Source: Pseudomonas rhizoryzae (lineage in GTDB: Bacteria; Pseudomonadota; Gammaproteobacteria; Pseudomonadales; Pseudomonadaceae). Taken from it: a stretch of DNA of 64,000 nt. The stretch spans positions 62,001 to 126,000 of the forward strand of contig NZ_SULM01000010.1 in the NCBI RefSeq assembly GCF_005250615.1, in the 5' to 3' direction. Below are positions 49,659-57,448 of the stretch, piece by piece. The stretch's first letter is position 1; each line of letters begins with the position of its first letter. A program made the translations under genes and the position numbers. Below the pieces are notes generated by a model. It ran no database searches, was not told the origin of the DNA, and saw only the letters and a list, made by a program, of their open reading frames with translations.

Positions 49659-51392
49659 ATGGCGTTGTGGCGGTTGTTGCGTGATTTTTTCCTCCGCCAA
49701 CGGCGTGCCTACGGGACCGCCATCCTTTGCCTGTTGGGCGTCGGCCTGCTCAACCTGACCCTGCCCTGGTGGATCGGCAAGGCCATCGATGCCCTGCGCG
49801 CGGGCGAGCTGGATCAAACCGGGCTGCTCTGGCGCGTCGCCCTGATCCTGGTGGTCGGCTTTGGCCTCTATGTACTCAGGTATCAGTGGCGGGTGCGGCT
49901 GTTCGGTACCTCCTACCAGGTCGGCGTGGAGCTGCGCGATGCCTTCTTCGCCAAGCTGGCGCGCCTCGATCCCGGCTTCTTCCAGTCCAGCCGTACCGGT
50001 GACCTGCTGGCCCGCGCCACCCAGGACATCGACGCCGTGGAGACCGCCGCGGGCGAAGGAGTGCTCGCCAGTTTCGACGGCATGCTGACCCTGCTGCTGG
50101 TGCTGCTGGCCATGTTCATCGGTATCGATGCTCCCCTGGCGGCCCTGGCGCTGCTGCCTTTTCCCTTCATGGCCTGGGGCTTCTACCGCGTGGCGCGGCG
50201 GGTGCAGCAGCGCTTCGGCCTGGCCCTGGCGGGCTTTTCCGCGCTCAACGACCGTACCCAGGAAGCCCTGAGCGGCCTGCGCATGTTGCGCCAGCACGCC
50301 CTGATCGAAGCCGAGCTGGACGACTTCGACGAACGTGCCCGCAGCGTGGCCAAGGCCGACTACCAGGTGCAGCGCACCGAAGCACGTTACGAGCCGATCA
50401 TCTTCGTCGCCCTGAGCCTGGCGACCCTGCTGACCCTGGTGATGGGCAGTTGGCGCTATCTCGACGGCCATATCACCCTCGGCCAGTTGACCAGCTTCAG
50501 CCTCTATCTGGTGCAATTGATCTGGCCGATGTTCGCCATTGGCTGGTGCTTCAATCTGCTGCAGCGTGGCGAGGCGGGAGCGCGCCGACTGGAAGAGGTG
50601 TTCGCGGTGACCGAGCGTATCCGCGACGAGGGCACCCAGACGCCGCCGGACCAGGCCGATCTGTCGGTCTATATCCCGGCCTTCACCTATCCCCAGGCGC
50701 GCCAGCCGGCTTTGCAGGACGTGGTCATCGACCTGCCCGCGGGCGACACCCTGGGTATCGTCGGCGCCACGGGCAGCGGCAAGAGCACCCTGCTGCGCTT
50801 GCTCTTGCGCCAGTTTCCGCTGGAGCAGGGCTGCATCCGCCTGGGCGGGGTGCCGCTGGAGGACTATCGACTGGCCGACCTGCGGGCCCAGTTCGCCTAT
50901 GTGCCCCAGGACCCCTTCCTGTTCGCCCGCACCCTGGGCGAGAACGTCGCCCTCAGCCGGCCGGATGCCACCGCCGGGGAGATCCGCGAAGCCCTCGACG
51001 CCGCCGCCTTCGGCACCGACCTGGCGGCCTTGCCCCAGGGGCTGGATACCCCGGTGGGCGAGCGCGGCCTGACCCTCTCGGGCGGCCAGCGCCAGCGGGT
51101 GGCCCTGGCCCGGGCGCTGCTCTCGCCGGCGCCCATCCTGCTGCTGGACGACACCCTCTCGGCGGTGGATACCGCCACCGAAGCCCGGCTGTTGAAGACA
51201 CTGGCCCGACTGCAAGGGCGGACCACCCTGATCGTCAGCCACCGCCTCTCGGCGGTGCAGCAGGCTGACGAGATCATCGTGCTCGACCAGGGCAGCCTGA
51301 TGGAGCGCGGCCGCCATGCCGAATTGCTCGCCGCGGGCGGGCTCTATGCCCGACTCTGGACCCTGCAGCAGGCCGAGGAGGCTCGCCAATGA
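49659..51392 (+). CDS. Heterodimeric ABC exporter half, MdlA/SmdA-like
   Basis: A 577-residue ABC half-transporter: six-helix membrane domain (LCLLGVGLLNLTLPWW, ILVVGFGLYVL and others), then the ATPase with Walker A GATGSGKST, Q-loop YVPQDPFLFA, signature LSGGQRQR, Walker B ILLLDD and SHRLS. The residue after the Walker B Asp is Asp instead of the catalytic Glu, as in MdlA. Its stop overlaps the next ABC gene by four bases. It should pair with that product; the exported substrate is unknown (the family is linked to multidrug export). Confidence 0.92.
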   Translation: MALWRLLRDFFLRQRRAYGTAILCLLGVGLLNLTLPWWIGKAIDALRAGELDQTGLLWRVALILVVGFGLYVLRYQWRVRLFGTSYQVGVELRDAFFAKLARLDPGFFQSSRTGDLLARATQDIDAVETAAGEGVLASFDGMLTLLLVLLAMFIGIDAPLAALALLPFPFMAWGFYRVARRVQQRFGLALAGFSALNDRTQEALSGLRMLRQHALIEAELDDFDERARSVAKADYQVQRTEARYEPIIFVALSLATLLTLVMGSWRYLDGHITLGQLTSFSLYLVQLIWPMFAIGWCFNLLQRGEAGARRLEEVFAVTERIRDEGTQTPPDQADLSVYIPAFTYPQARQPALQDVVIDLPAGDTLGIVGATGSGKSTLLRLLLRQFPLEQGCIRLGGVPLEDYRLADLRAQFAYVPQDPFLFARTLGENVALSRPDATAGEIREALDAAAFGTDLAALPQGLDTPVGERGLTLSGGQRQRVALARALLSPAPILLLDDTLSAVDTATEARLLKTLARLQGRTTLIVSHRLSAVQQADEIIVLDQGSLMERGRHAELLAAGGLYARLWTLQQAEEARQ

Positions 51393-53134
51393 CCAGGACC
51401 CGCGTGCTCTCGCTGCTGCTCAAGCCGGTACTGGCCAAGCCACGCAAACTGGCCGGCACCCTGGCGATCCTGGTCATCGCAACGCTGTGCGACGTGCTGG
51501 GACCCTGGCTGACCAAGTACTACCTGGACACCTATCTGGTGCCCCATGACCTGCGCCTCTGGCCGCTGGTGGCCCTGGTAGCGGCCTATGTGGTCTCCCA
51601 GGGGCTGGCCGCCTATGGGCGCTACCTGCAATCGCTGAGATTTGCCGAGATCGCCATGGACGTGGTGCTCTTGCAGCGGCGCCGACTGTTCCGCCACGTT
51701 CTCAGCTTGCCGCAGAGTTTCCATGACCGCACCGCCACCGGCGAACTGGTGGCGCGGGTGACCAACGACACCGATGCCCTGCGTGAACTCTATGTGGCCT
51801 TCCTCGGCAACATGGTCGGCAATATCGTGCTGCTGATCGGCATTCTGGTGGCCATGGCGCTGCTCGACGTGCGGCTGATGGCCATCGCCGTGCTGCTGAT
51901 CCCGGCGGCGGTGCTGATCGTCTGGGCCTATCAGAGATACAGCGGCGCGGCGGCCATGGAGGTGCGCATGCTACGTGCCGAGCAGAGCGCGCGGCTGGGC
52001 GAGGCCATCGGCGGCATGGGGCTGTTGCAGGCCTTCAACCAGACCGAACGCTTCCGTCAGGATTTTCAGCGGCTCAACCGGGCCCAGTATGGCGCGCGCA
52101 TGCGCACCATCCGCGTCTCCGGCCTGTTGCTGCGCTCGGCGCTGGATCTGGTCAGCGTGGCGGTGCTGGCGGTACTGCTGCTGGTCTACGGCCTGGGCCA
52201 TTTGCAGGGCGGCGCCGAGATTGGCGTGCTCTATGCCTTCGTCACCTACCTGGGGCGAGTGACCGAGCCGTTGATGGACATCACCCAGAGATTCAACCTG
52301 TTCCAGCAGGCCTCGGTGGCCGGCACCCGGTTGCTGCACCTGCTCGAAGAGAAACCGGCGCTGAGCGGCGAAGACGACCGCCCCATCGCGACCGCGCACT
52401 TCCACCTCGACGCCGTACGCTTCCGCCACGCCGGCGCCGGGCACGACACCCTGCACGGCATCGACCTGGACATCGCACCGGGCACCTTCCTCGGCATCGT
52501 CGGGCCGACGGGCAGCGGCAAGTCGACCCTGCTCGATCTGCTCGCCGGGTTGCAGCCTATCAGCGGCGGCAGTCTCTGCCTGGACGGGCGCGAGCTGGGC
52601 AGCCTGACGCCTGAAGTACTGGGCGCGGCCTTGGCCAGCGTGCCCCAGGAGCCCTTCATCCGCTCCAGCAGCCTCAGGGACAACCTCTTGCTGGGCAGCC
52701 AGGTCCCGGATGCGCGACTGCGCCAGGCCCTGGCCGCCGCCCACCTGGACGATCTGGTGGCGCGGCTGCCCGAGGGGCTGGATACGCTACTGGGCGAACG
52801 CGGTTTCACGCTGTCCACCGGCGAGCGGCAGTTGTTGGCGCTGGCCCGGGCACTGCTGCGCGAGCCCAAGGTGCTGCTCCTCGACGAGGCCACCGCCAGC
52901 ATCGACAGCGCCACCGAGGCCCGGCTACAGCAGGCGCTGGACGAATTGCGCGGCCAGGTCACCCTGATCGTGGTGGCGCATCGGCTCTCCACCATCCGTC
53001 ACGCCGACCGCATCCTGGTGCTGCGTGATGGGCGCAAGGTGGAGGAGGGTAGCCACGAGGAGCTGTTGCAGCGACCCAAGGGCCACTATCGGCGGCTGTG
53101 GGAACAGCACGCGGCAGGGGAAAAGATCGCGTAA
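51389..53134 (+). CDS. Heterodimeric ABC exporter half, MdlB/SmdB-like
   Basis: Partner half-transporter of 581 residues with six hydrophobic helices and an ATPase domain. Walker A GPTGSGKST, Walker B VLLLDEATASID with the catalytic Glu, and AHRLST are canonical, while the signature is altered to LSTGERQLL. Together with the Glu-to-Asp change in the first subunit this leaves one complete and one degenerate ATP site, the usual asymmetry of MdlAB-type heterodimers. Coupled to the preceding gene by ATGA overlap; 63 bases before amn. Confidence 0.92.
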   Translation: MTRTRVLSLLLKPVLAKPRKLAGTLAILVIATLCDVLGPWLTKYYLDTYLVPHDLRLWPLVALVAAYVVSQGLAAYGRYLQSLRFAEIAMDVVLLQRRRLFRHVLSLPQSFHDRTATGELVARVTNDTDALRELYVAFLGNMVGNIVLLIGILVAMALLDVRLMAIAVLLIPAAVLIVWAYQRYSGAAAMEVRMLRAEQSARLGEAIGGMGLLQAFNQTERFRQDFQRLNRAQYGARMRTIRVSGLLLRSALDLVSVAVLAVLLLVYGLGHLQGGAEIGVLYAFVTYLGRVTEPLMDITQRFNLFQQASVAGTRLLHLLEEKPALSGEDDRPIATAHFHLDAVRFRHAGAGHDTLHGIDLDIAPGTFLGIVGPTGSGKSTLLDLLAGLQPISGGSLCLDGRELGSLTPEVLGAALASVPQEPFIRSSSLRDNLLLGSQVPDARLRQALAAAHLDDLVARLPEGLDTLLGERGFTLSTGERQLLALARALLREPKVLLLDEATASIDSATEARLQQALDELRGQVTLIVVAHRLSTIRHADRILVLRDGRKVEEGSHEELLQRPKGHYRRLWEQHAAGEKIA

Positions 53135-53197
53135 GTCGTTGTCATGCGGGGGTGTTAGGGTGTCAGCTATAGCCAGTGACATGACAAGGAAACCCGC

Positions 53198-54670
53198 ATG
53201 ACCTCCGTATCCGAGGATTTCACCACCGTTGCCACGGCCAGCGAAGCGGTCGACCGTCTCGCGGCGCTGCATGACGAGGCCACCCAGGCCCTGGGTGCCG
53301 CCCTCAAGCGTTATCTCAAGGATCGCGTCGAGCCGAGCGCCGCTGAGCGCGAGCTGTTCCGCTATCCCGAGATCCGCATCCGCTACCGCGCGCCCGGCGT
53401 GCCCCCGGCCACCACCCGCGCCTATGCCAAGATCCAGTTGCCCGGCACCTACGTGGCCACGGTCACCCATCCGGCGGCCTTTCGCGGCTATCTGCTGGAA
53501 CAGCTCGAACCCCTGATGCGGGACTATGACCTCCAGGTCGAGGTCGGGCGCAGCCGCCAGGACATCCCCTATCCCTATGTGGTGGAGCAGGGCGACGAAC
53601 TGGCCGGCAGTGGCGTGACCGCCGCCGAGCTGGCGCGGGTCTTCCCCAGTACCGATCTCTCCGCCGCCCACGACGACATCGCCGACGGCCACTACGACTG
53701 GGAACGCATCGATCCGCTGCCGCTGGCGCTGTTCGACGCCGCCCGTACCGATTTCTCGCTGCGCCGCATCGTCCACTACACCGGCAGCGACTGGCGCCAT
53801 GTGCAGCCTTGGATCTTGCTGACCAACTACCACCGCTACGTCGATCAGTTCATCCAGCACGGTCTGGAGCAACTGCGCAGCGATCCACGCTTCGTGCGTC
53901 TGGTGCTGCCGGGCAACGTGATCATCGAGCGCGACATGGACCCGACCGAGGCCCAGGCAGTCATCGCCGCCATCGCCTGGCACCGCTTCCAGATGCCGGC
54001 CTACCACCTGATCGCCGGTGACGGTCATGGCGTCACCCTGGTCAACATCGGCGTGGGCCCGTCCAACGCCAAGAACATCACCGATCACCTGGCGGTGCTA
54101 CGCCCGCACTGCTGGCTGATGATCGGCCACTGCGGCGGCCTGCGGCAGTCGCAGACCATCGGCGACTACGTGCTGGCCCACGCCTACATGAGACGCGACG
54201 GCATCCTCGACCGCGTGGTGCCGCCGCATATCCCCATCCCGGCCCTGGCCGAGGTACAGGTAGCGCTGCAGGAAGCCGCCGCCAGCGTCACCGGCGAACG
54301 CGGCGAGGCGCTCAAGCGCCGCCTGCGCACCGGTACCGTGCTGACCTACGACGATCGCAACTGGGAATTGCGCTGGGCCCAGGAACGCCCACTGATCAAC
54401 CTGGCCCGCGCCGTGGCGGTGGACATGGAGAGCGGCACCATCGCCGCCCAGGGCTATCGCCTGCGCGTGCCCTACGGCACCCTGCTATGCGTCTCCGACA
54501 AGCCCCTGCACAGCGAGATCAAGCTGCCGGGCTCGGCCAACGCCTTCTATGCCCGCGCGGTGAGCCAGCACCTGGCCATCGGCATCGCTGCCCTGGACCA
54601 GCTGCGTACCCAGCTCGACTCCCTGCACTCGCGCAAGCTGCGCAGCTTCGACGAGCCGCCGTTCCGGTAA
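53198..54670 (+). CDS. amn: AMP nucleosidase
   Basis: Hydrolyses AMP to adenine and ribose 5-phosphate, adjusting adenylate pools. The 490-residue protein has the N-terminal AMNp regulatory domain and a C-terminal phosphorylase-like domain with VNIGVGPSNAKNITDHLAVL, LMIGHCGGLRQSQTIGDYVLA, the MESGTIAAQGYR nucleoside-binding segment with its Glu, and LCVSDKPLHSEIK. Size is right for the family. AAGGAAA precedes the ATG. It ends next to a REP-like doublet, converging on an EamA gene. Confidence 0.96.
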   Translation: MTSVSEDFTTVATASEAVDRLAALHDEATQALGAALKRYLKDRVEPSAAERELFRYPEIRIRYRAPGVPPATTRAYAKIQLPGTYVATVTHPAAFRGYLLEQLEPLMRDYDLQVEVGRSRQDIPYPYVVEQGDELAGSGVTAAELARVFPSTDLSAAHDDIADGHYDWERIDPLPLALFDAARTDFSLRRIVHYTGSDWRHVQPWILLTNYHRYVDQFIQHGLEQLRSDPRFVRLVLPGNVIIERDMDPTEAQAVIAAIAWHRFQMPAYHLIAGDGHGVTLVNIGVGPSNAKNITDHLAVLRPHCWLMIGHCGGLRQSQTIGDYVLAHAYMRRDGILDRVVPPHIPIPALAEVQVALQEAAASVTGERGEALKRRLRTGTVLTYDDRNWELRWAQERPLINLARAVAVDMESGTIAAQGYRLRVPYGTLLCVSDKPLHSEIKLPGSANAFYARAVSQHLAIGIAALDQLRTQLDSLHSRKLRSFDEPPFR

Positions 54671-54680
54671 AAACGTTGGG

Positions 54681-54769
54681 GCTGTTGGGCTTCGCTGCGC
54701 TCAACCCAACCTACGGGCCGGGACTCCGGTAGGTTGGGTTGAGACAGCTCCATCGTCGAAGCCCAACGG
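54681..54769. repeat. REP-like inverted doublet, copy B (short unit then long unit)
   Basis: A 36-base short unit (54681-54716, GCTGTTGGGCTTC to CCCAACCTACGG) is followed by a 44-base long unit (54726-54769, CCGGTAGGTTGGG to GAAGCCCAACGG). It fills nearly the whole gap between convergent amn and the EamA gene. The same two units appear at 41409-41506 in reversed order with a few base changes. Confidence 0.8.
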
Positions 54770-54772
54770 TGC

Positions 54773-55672
54773 TTACCGCCGCGTCGTCACTGTCGATTCG
54801 CTATGCAAGACCAGCCAAACCGCCAGCCCTATCACCAGCGCGCCTAGCAAGGCATTGGGTGCCAGGGTTTCGCCCAGGACCAGATAGCCCCAGAGCACGC
54901 CGAACGGCGGGACCAGAAAGGTGACGCTGAGGGTGCGTAGCGGCCCGAGATCGGCCAGTAGCCGGAAATACAGGATGTAGGCCAGGGCGGTGCACAGCAG
55001 GCCGACCGCCAGGACGCTGACCCAGGCGCTCATGGGTGGCGCGGCGGGCAGCGGATTCATGGCCAGGGTCGCCAGGCTGAACGGCAAGAGGAACAGCGTC
55101 GCGCCCACCTGGCTGCCGAAGGCGACCAGGGTGGCATCGAGGCCCCCACGGTCGCCGATCCAGCGGCGTGCCAGGTAGCCGGCGGTACCGTAGCAGGCCG
55201 TGGCCAATAGGCAGGCGGCGATGCCGACCAGCATGCCCGTCCCCGCATCCCCGTCGCCGCGTGGAACGATCAAGGCTACTCCGAGCACGCCAGCGGCCAC
55301 GCCGAGCCATTTGCGCCGGCTCAGGACCTCGCTAAAGCAGGCGCAGCCGATCAAGGCGCCCATCAAGGGCGTGGTGGCATTGAGCAGCGCCGAATAGCCC
55401 GCGGGAAGGGCGCGCGCCGCCAGGCAATACAGCAGGAACGGCAACCCGGAATTGACGACGCCGAGCAGGGCCGACGACCAGAACTTGCCGGCGAAACGCC
55501 AGGAACGCCGCATCAGGAGCAGCAGGGCAGCCAGCCCCAGGGCGCCCAGCGCTACCCGCAGGAAGGCGGTATTCACCGCACCGAAGGCCGGCACCGCGAT
55601 GCGCATGAAGAGAAAGCTCGCGCCCCAGATCGCCGCCAGCAGTAGCAGCTTCAATCCATTCGCCTGGTCCAT
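54773..55672 (-). CDS. EamA/DMT-family transporter
   Basis: Inner-membrane protein of 299 residues with about ten hydrophobic segments arranged as two EamA repeats (LLLLAAIWGASFLFMRIAV near the start, PPFGVLWGYLVLGETLAPNALLGALVI near the end). The family exports amino acids, nucleosides or other metabolites; nothing here narrows the substrate. Its ATG at 55672 faces the speC leader across a 446-base gap, divergently transcribed. The C-terminal end lies four bases from a REP-like unit. Confidence 0.9.
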   Translation of the reverse strand: MDQANGLKLLLLAAIWGASFLFMRIAVPAFGAVNTAFLRVALGALGLAALLLLMRRSWRFAGKFWSSALLGVVNSGLPFLLYCLAARALPAGYSALLNATTPLMGALIGCACFSEVLSRRKWLGVAAGVLGVALIVPRGDGDAGTGMLVGIAACLLATACYGTAGYLARRWIGDRGGLDATLVAFGSQVGATLFLLPFSLATLAMNPLPAAPPMSAWVSVLAVGLLCTALAYILYFRLLADLGPLRTLSVTFLVPPFGVLWGYLVLGETLAPNALLGALVIGLAVWLVLHSESTVTTRR

Positions 55673-55889
55673 CCCTTAGCTCCCGATCAGTGGCGTTTTC
55701 GCTCGGGTGAGTATCCCCGCGGGCGCCCGGCCAGGCCGGCCGTTTTCGGTCAGGGCAATCGCGGAAAGGCTGAGTCTGAACGGTCCTGTCATCGCCTATT
55801 CGGAACATCTCGTCGCCCGCTCCGGTCGGTTACCGGAGAGGGGTGAGTCCGCACGCGTCACCGTTCGGTAAAGATGATGGATTTAACAT
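55673..55889. other. Long intergenic stretch before the speC leader, no gene seen
   Basis: This part of the 446-base gap shows no supported reading frame. It should contain the promoter of the EamA gene (minus) and that of the structured leader (plus). The sequence becomes AT-richer at about 55870-55895 (GGATTTAACATTGATC), where the leader promoter is likely, but no good -35/-10 pair can be fixed. Confidence 0.4.
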
Positions 55890-56010
55890 TGATCTTCAGG
55901 GCGTCTGGCCCTAAAGTTCGCGCCCGAACGTCCATGCTGGAAACGATCCATCCGGCTCAAGTACCGACGACGAGACAGCGAGGTCAACGCCAGTACGCGT
56001 TGACCTTTTT
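55890..56010 (+). ncRNA. Structured leader or small RNA ending in an intrinsic terminator, upstream of speC
   Basis: Three hairpins follow one another: AGGGC-GTCTG-GCCCT (55898-55912), GTTCG-CGCC-CGAAC (55916-55929), and a strong terminator AGGTCAACGC-CAGTAC-GCGTTGACCT (55981-56006) followed by TTTT. It ends 108 bases before the speC ATG on the same strand, so it may be an attenuator of ornithine decarboxylase or a free small RNA. The 5' end is not defined. No Rfam family is recognised. Confidence 0.5.
55981..56006 (+). terminator. Intrinsic terminator in the speC leader
   Basis: Ten-pair perfect stem with a six-base CAGTAC loop and a T run starting at 56006. Strong by all visual criteria. 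Confidence 0.85.
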
Positions 56011-56070
56011 GCTTTCGGCGATGTGCCTTGGGAAGTAGGCGAACCAAAGTGGGGAAACGGATTAGGCGTT

Positions 56071-56099
56071 CAGAACACCCCCTCCTTCAATTTGTTCTG
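56071..56099 (+). promoter_or_regulatory. Hairpin with an anti-Shine-Dalgarno-like loop before speC
   Basis: CAGAAC and GTTCTG pair around a 17-base loop that contains CCCCCTCC. This could pair with the speC ribosome site GGGAG at about 56106-56110, so it might mask translation start. Inference from sequence only. Confidence 0.35.
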
Positions 56100-56118
56100 C
56101 CCATCGGGAGTCCGACGC

Positions 56119-57282
56119 ATGTCCATCAAGGTCGAAGATTACTATTCTCGCGAAACCTTCCAGAAGATGAAGGCCTTCGCCGACCAGCAGGAAACCCCCT
56201 TCGTCGTCATCGATACCGCCACCATTTCGCGGGCCTATGACGATCTCGTTGGCAACTTCCCGTTCGCCAAGATCTACTACGCGGTCAAGGCCAACCCGGC
56301 CATCGAGATCACCGAGTTGCTGCGCGACAAGGGCTCGAACTTCGACATCGCCTCGCGCTACGAGCTGGACAAGGTGATGTCCGCCGGGGTCGGTCCGGAG
56401 CGCATCAGCTACGGCAACACCATCAAGAAGGCGCGCGACGTCCGTTACTTCTACGAGAAGGGCATCCGGCTGTTCGCCACCGACTCTGAAGCCGACCTGC
56501 GCAACATCGCCAAGGCCGCTCCGGGCGCCAAGGTCTATGTGCGTATCCTCACCGAGGGTTCCGATTCCGCCGATTGGCCGCTGTCGCGCAAGTTCGGCTG
56601 CAACCCCGACATGGCCCTGGACCTGCTGATCCTGGCCAAGCAACTGGGCCTGGAGCCCTATGGCATCTCCTTCCACGTGGGTAGCCAGCAGCGCGACATC
56701 GACGTCTGGGACGCCGCCATCGCCAAGGTCAAGGTGATCTTCCAGCGCCTCAAGGAAGAAGACGGCATCACCCTGAAGATGATCAACATGGGTGGTGGCT
56801 TCCCGGCCAACTACATCCAGCGCACCAACAGTCTGGAGACCTATGCCGAGGAGATCATCCGCTTCCTCAAGGAAGACTTCGGCGACGAGCTGCCGGAAAT
56901 CATCCTGGAGCCAGGTCGTTCGCTGATCGCCAACGCCGGCATCCTGGTCAGCGAAGTGGTGCTGGTAGCGCGCAAGTCGCGTACCTCGGTGGAACGCTGG
57001 GTCTACACCGACGTTGGCAAGTTCTCCGGCCTGATCGAAACCATGGACGAGTCCATCAAGTTCCCCATCTGGACCGACAAGAAGGGCGAGATGGAAGAGG
57101 TGGTGATCGCCGGCCCGACCTGCGACAGCGCCGACATCATGTACGAGCAATACAAGTACGGCTTGCCGCTGAACCTGGCCAGTGGTGATCGCCTGTACTG
57201 GCTGTCCACCGGTGCCTACACCACCAGCTACAGTGCGGTGGAATTCAACGGCTTCCCGCCGCTGAAGTCCTTCTACCTGTAA
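56119..57282 (+). CDS. speC: Ornithine decarboxylase (fold III, eukaryote-like)
   Basis: PLP enzyme making putrescine from ornithine, first step of one polyamine route. The 387-residue protein is of the alanine-racemase fold: PLP Lys in YYAVKANP, SFHVGSQQ, GGGFPANY, EPGRSL, and catalytic Cys in GPTCDSAD, ending GFPPLKSFYL. The ATG at 56119 follows GGGAG; the longer frame lacks homology. Length equals what I recall for P. aeruginosa SpeC. Lysine may also be used by related enzymes. Transcribed alone between a leader terminator and a downstream terminator. Confidence 0.94.
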   Translation: MSIKVEDYYSRETFQKMKAFADQQETPFVVIDTATISRAYDDLVGNFPFAKIYYAVKANPAIEITELLRDKGSNFDIASRYELDKVMSAGVGPERISYGNTIKKARDVRYFYEKGIRLFATDSEADLRNIAKAAPGAKVYVRILTEGSDSADWPLSRKFGCNPDMALDLLILAKQLGLEPYGISFHVGSQQRDIDVWDAAIAKVKVIFQRLKEEDGITLKMINMGGGFPANYIQRTNSLETYAEEIIRFLKEDFGDELPEIILEPGRSLIANAGILVSEVVLVARKSRTSVERWVYTDVGKFSGLIETMDESIKFPIWTDKKGEMEEVVIAGPTCDSADIMYEQYKYGLPLNLASGDRLYWLSTGAYTTSYSAVEFNGFPPLKSFYL

Positions 57283-57298
57283 GCCTGAGCGGTAGCCG

Positions 57299-57326
57299 AG
57301 CCCGCGTCCTGCAAGGGACGCGGGCT
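57299..57326 (+). terminator. Intrinsic terminator of speC
   Basis: AGCCCGCGTCC and GGACGCGGGCT form an eleven-pair stem with a TGCAAG loop, followed by TTTTT. Confidence 0.9.
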
Positions 57327-57364
57327 TTTTCATGCCTGTCGGAAAACCTCGGTCAAGAATTCTT

Positions 57365-57406
57365 AAGAATAATTTCCATTCGCTATGGATTTGATAATTA
57401 TTTGCA
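57365..57406 (+). promoter_or_regulatory. Fur-box-like sites before the TonB receptor
   Basis: TGATAAT-T-ATTTGCA (57392-57406) matches the 7-1-7 Fur consensus TGATAATNATTATCA at 12 of 14 fixed positions. GAATAATTTCCATTC (57367-57381) just upstream is a second, weaker candidate. The patch is AT-rich in a GC-rich setting, 42 bases before the receptor ATG. Confidence 0.7.
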
Positions 57407-57448
57407 AATAGAATCGCGCCGCATTCACAAAGGAGGCGGCTCGTCATC

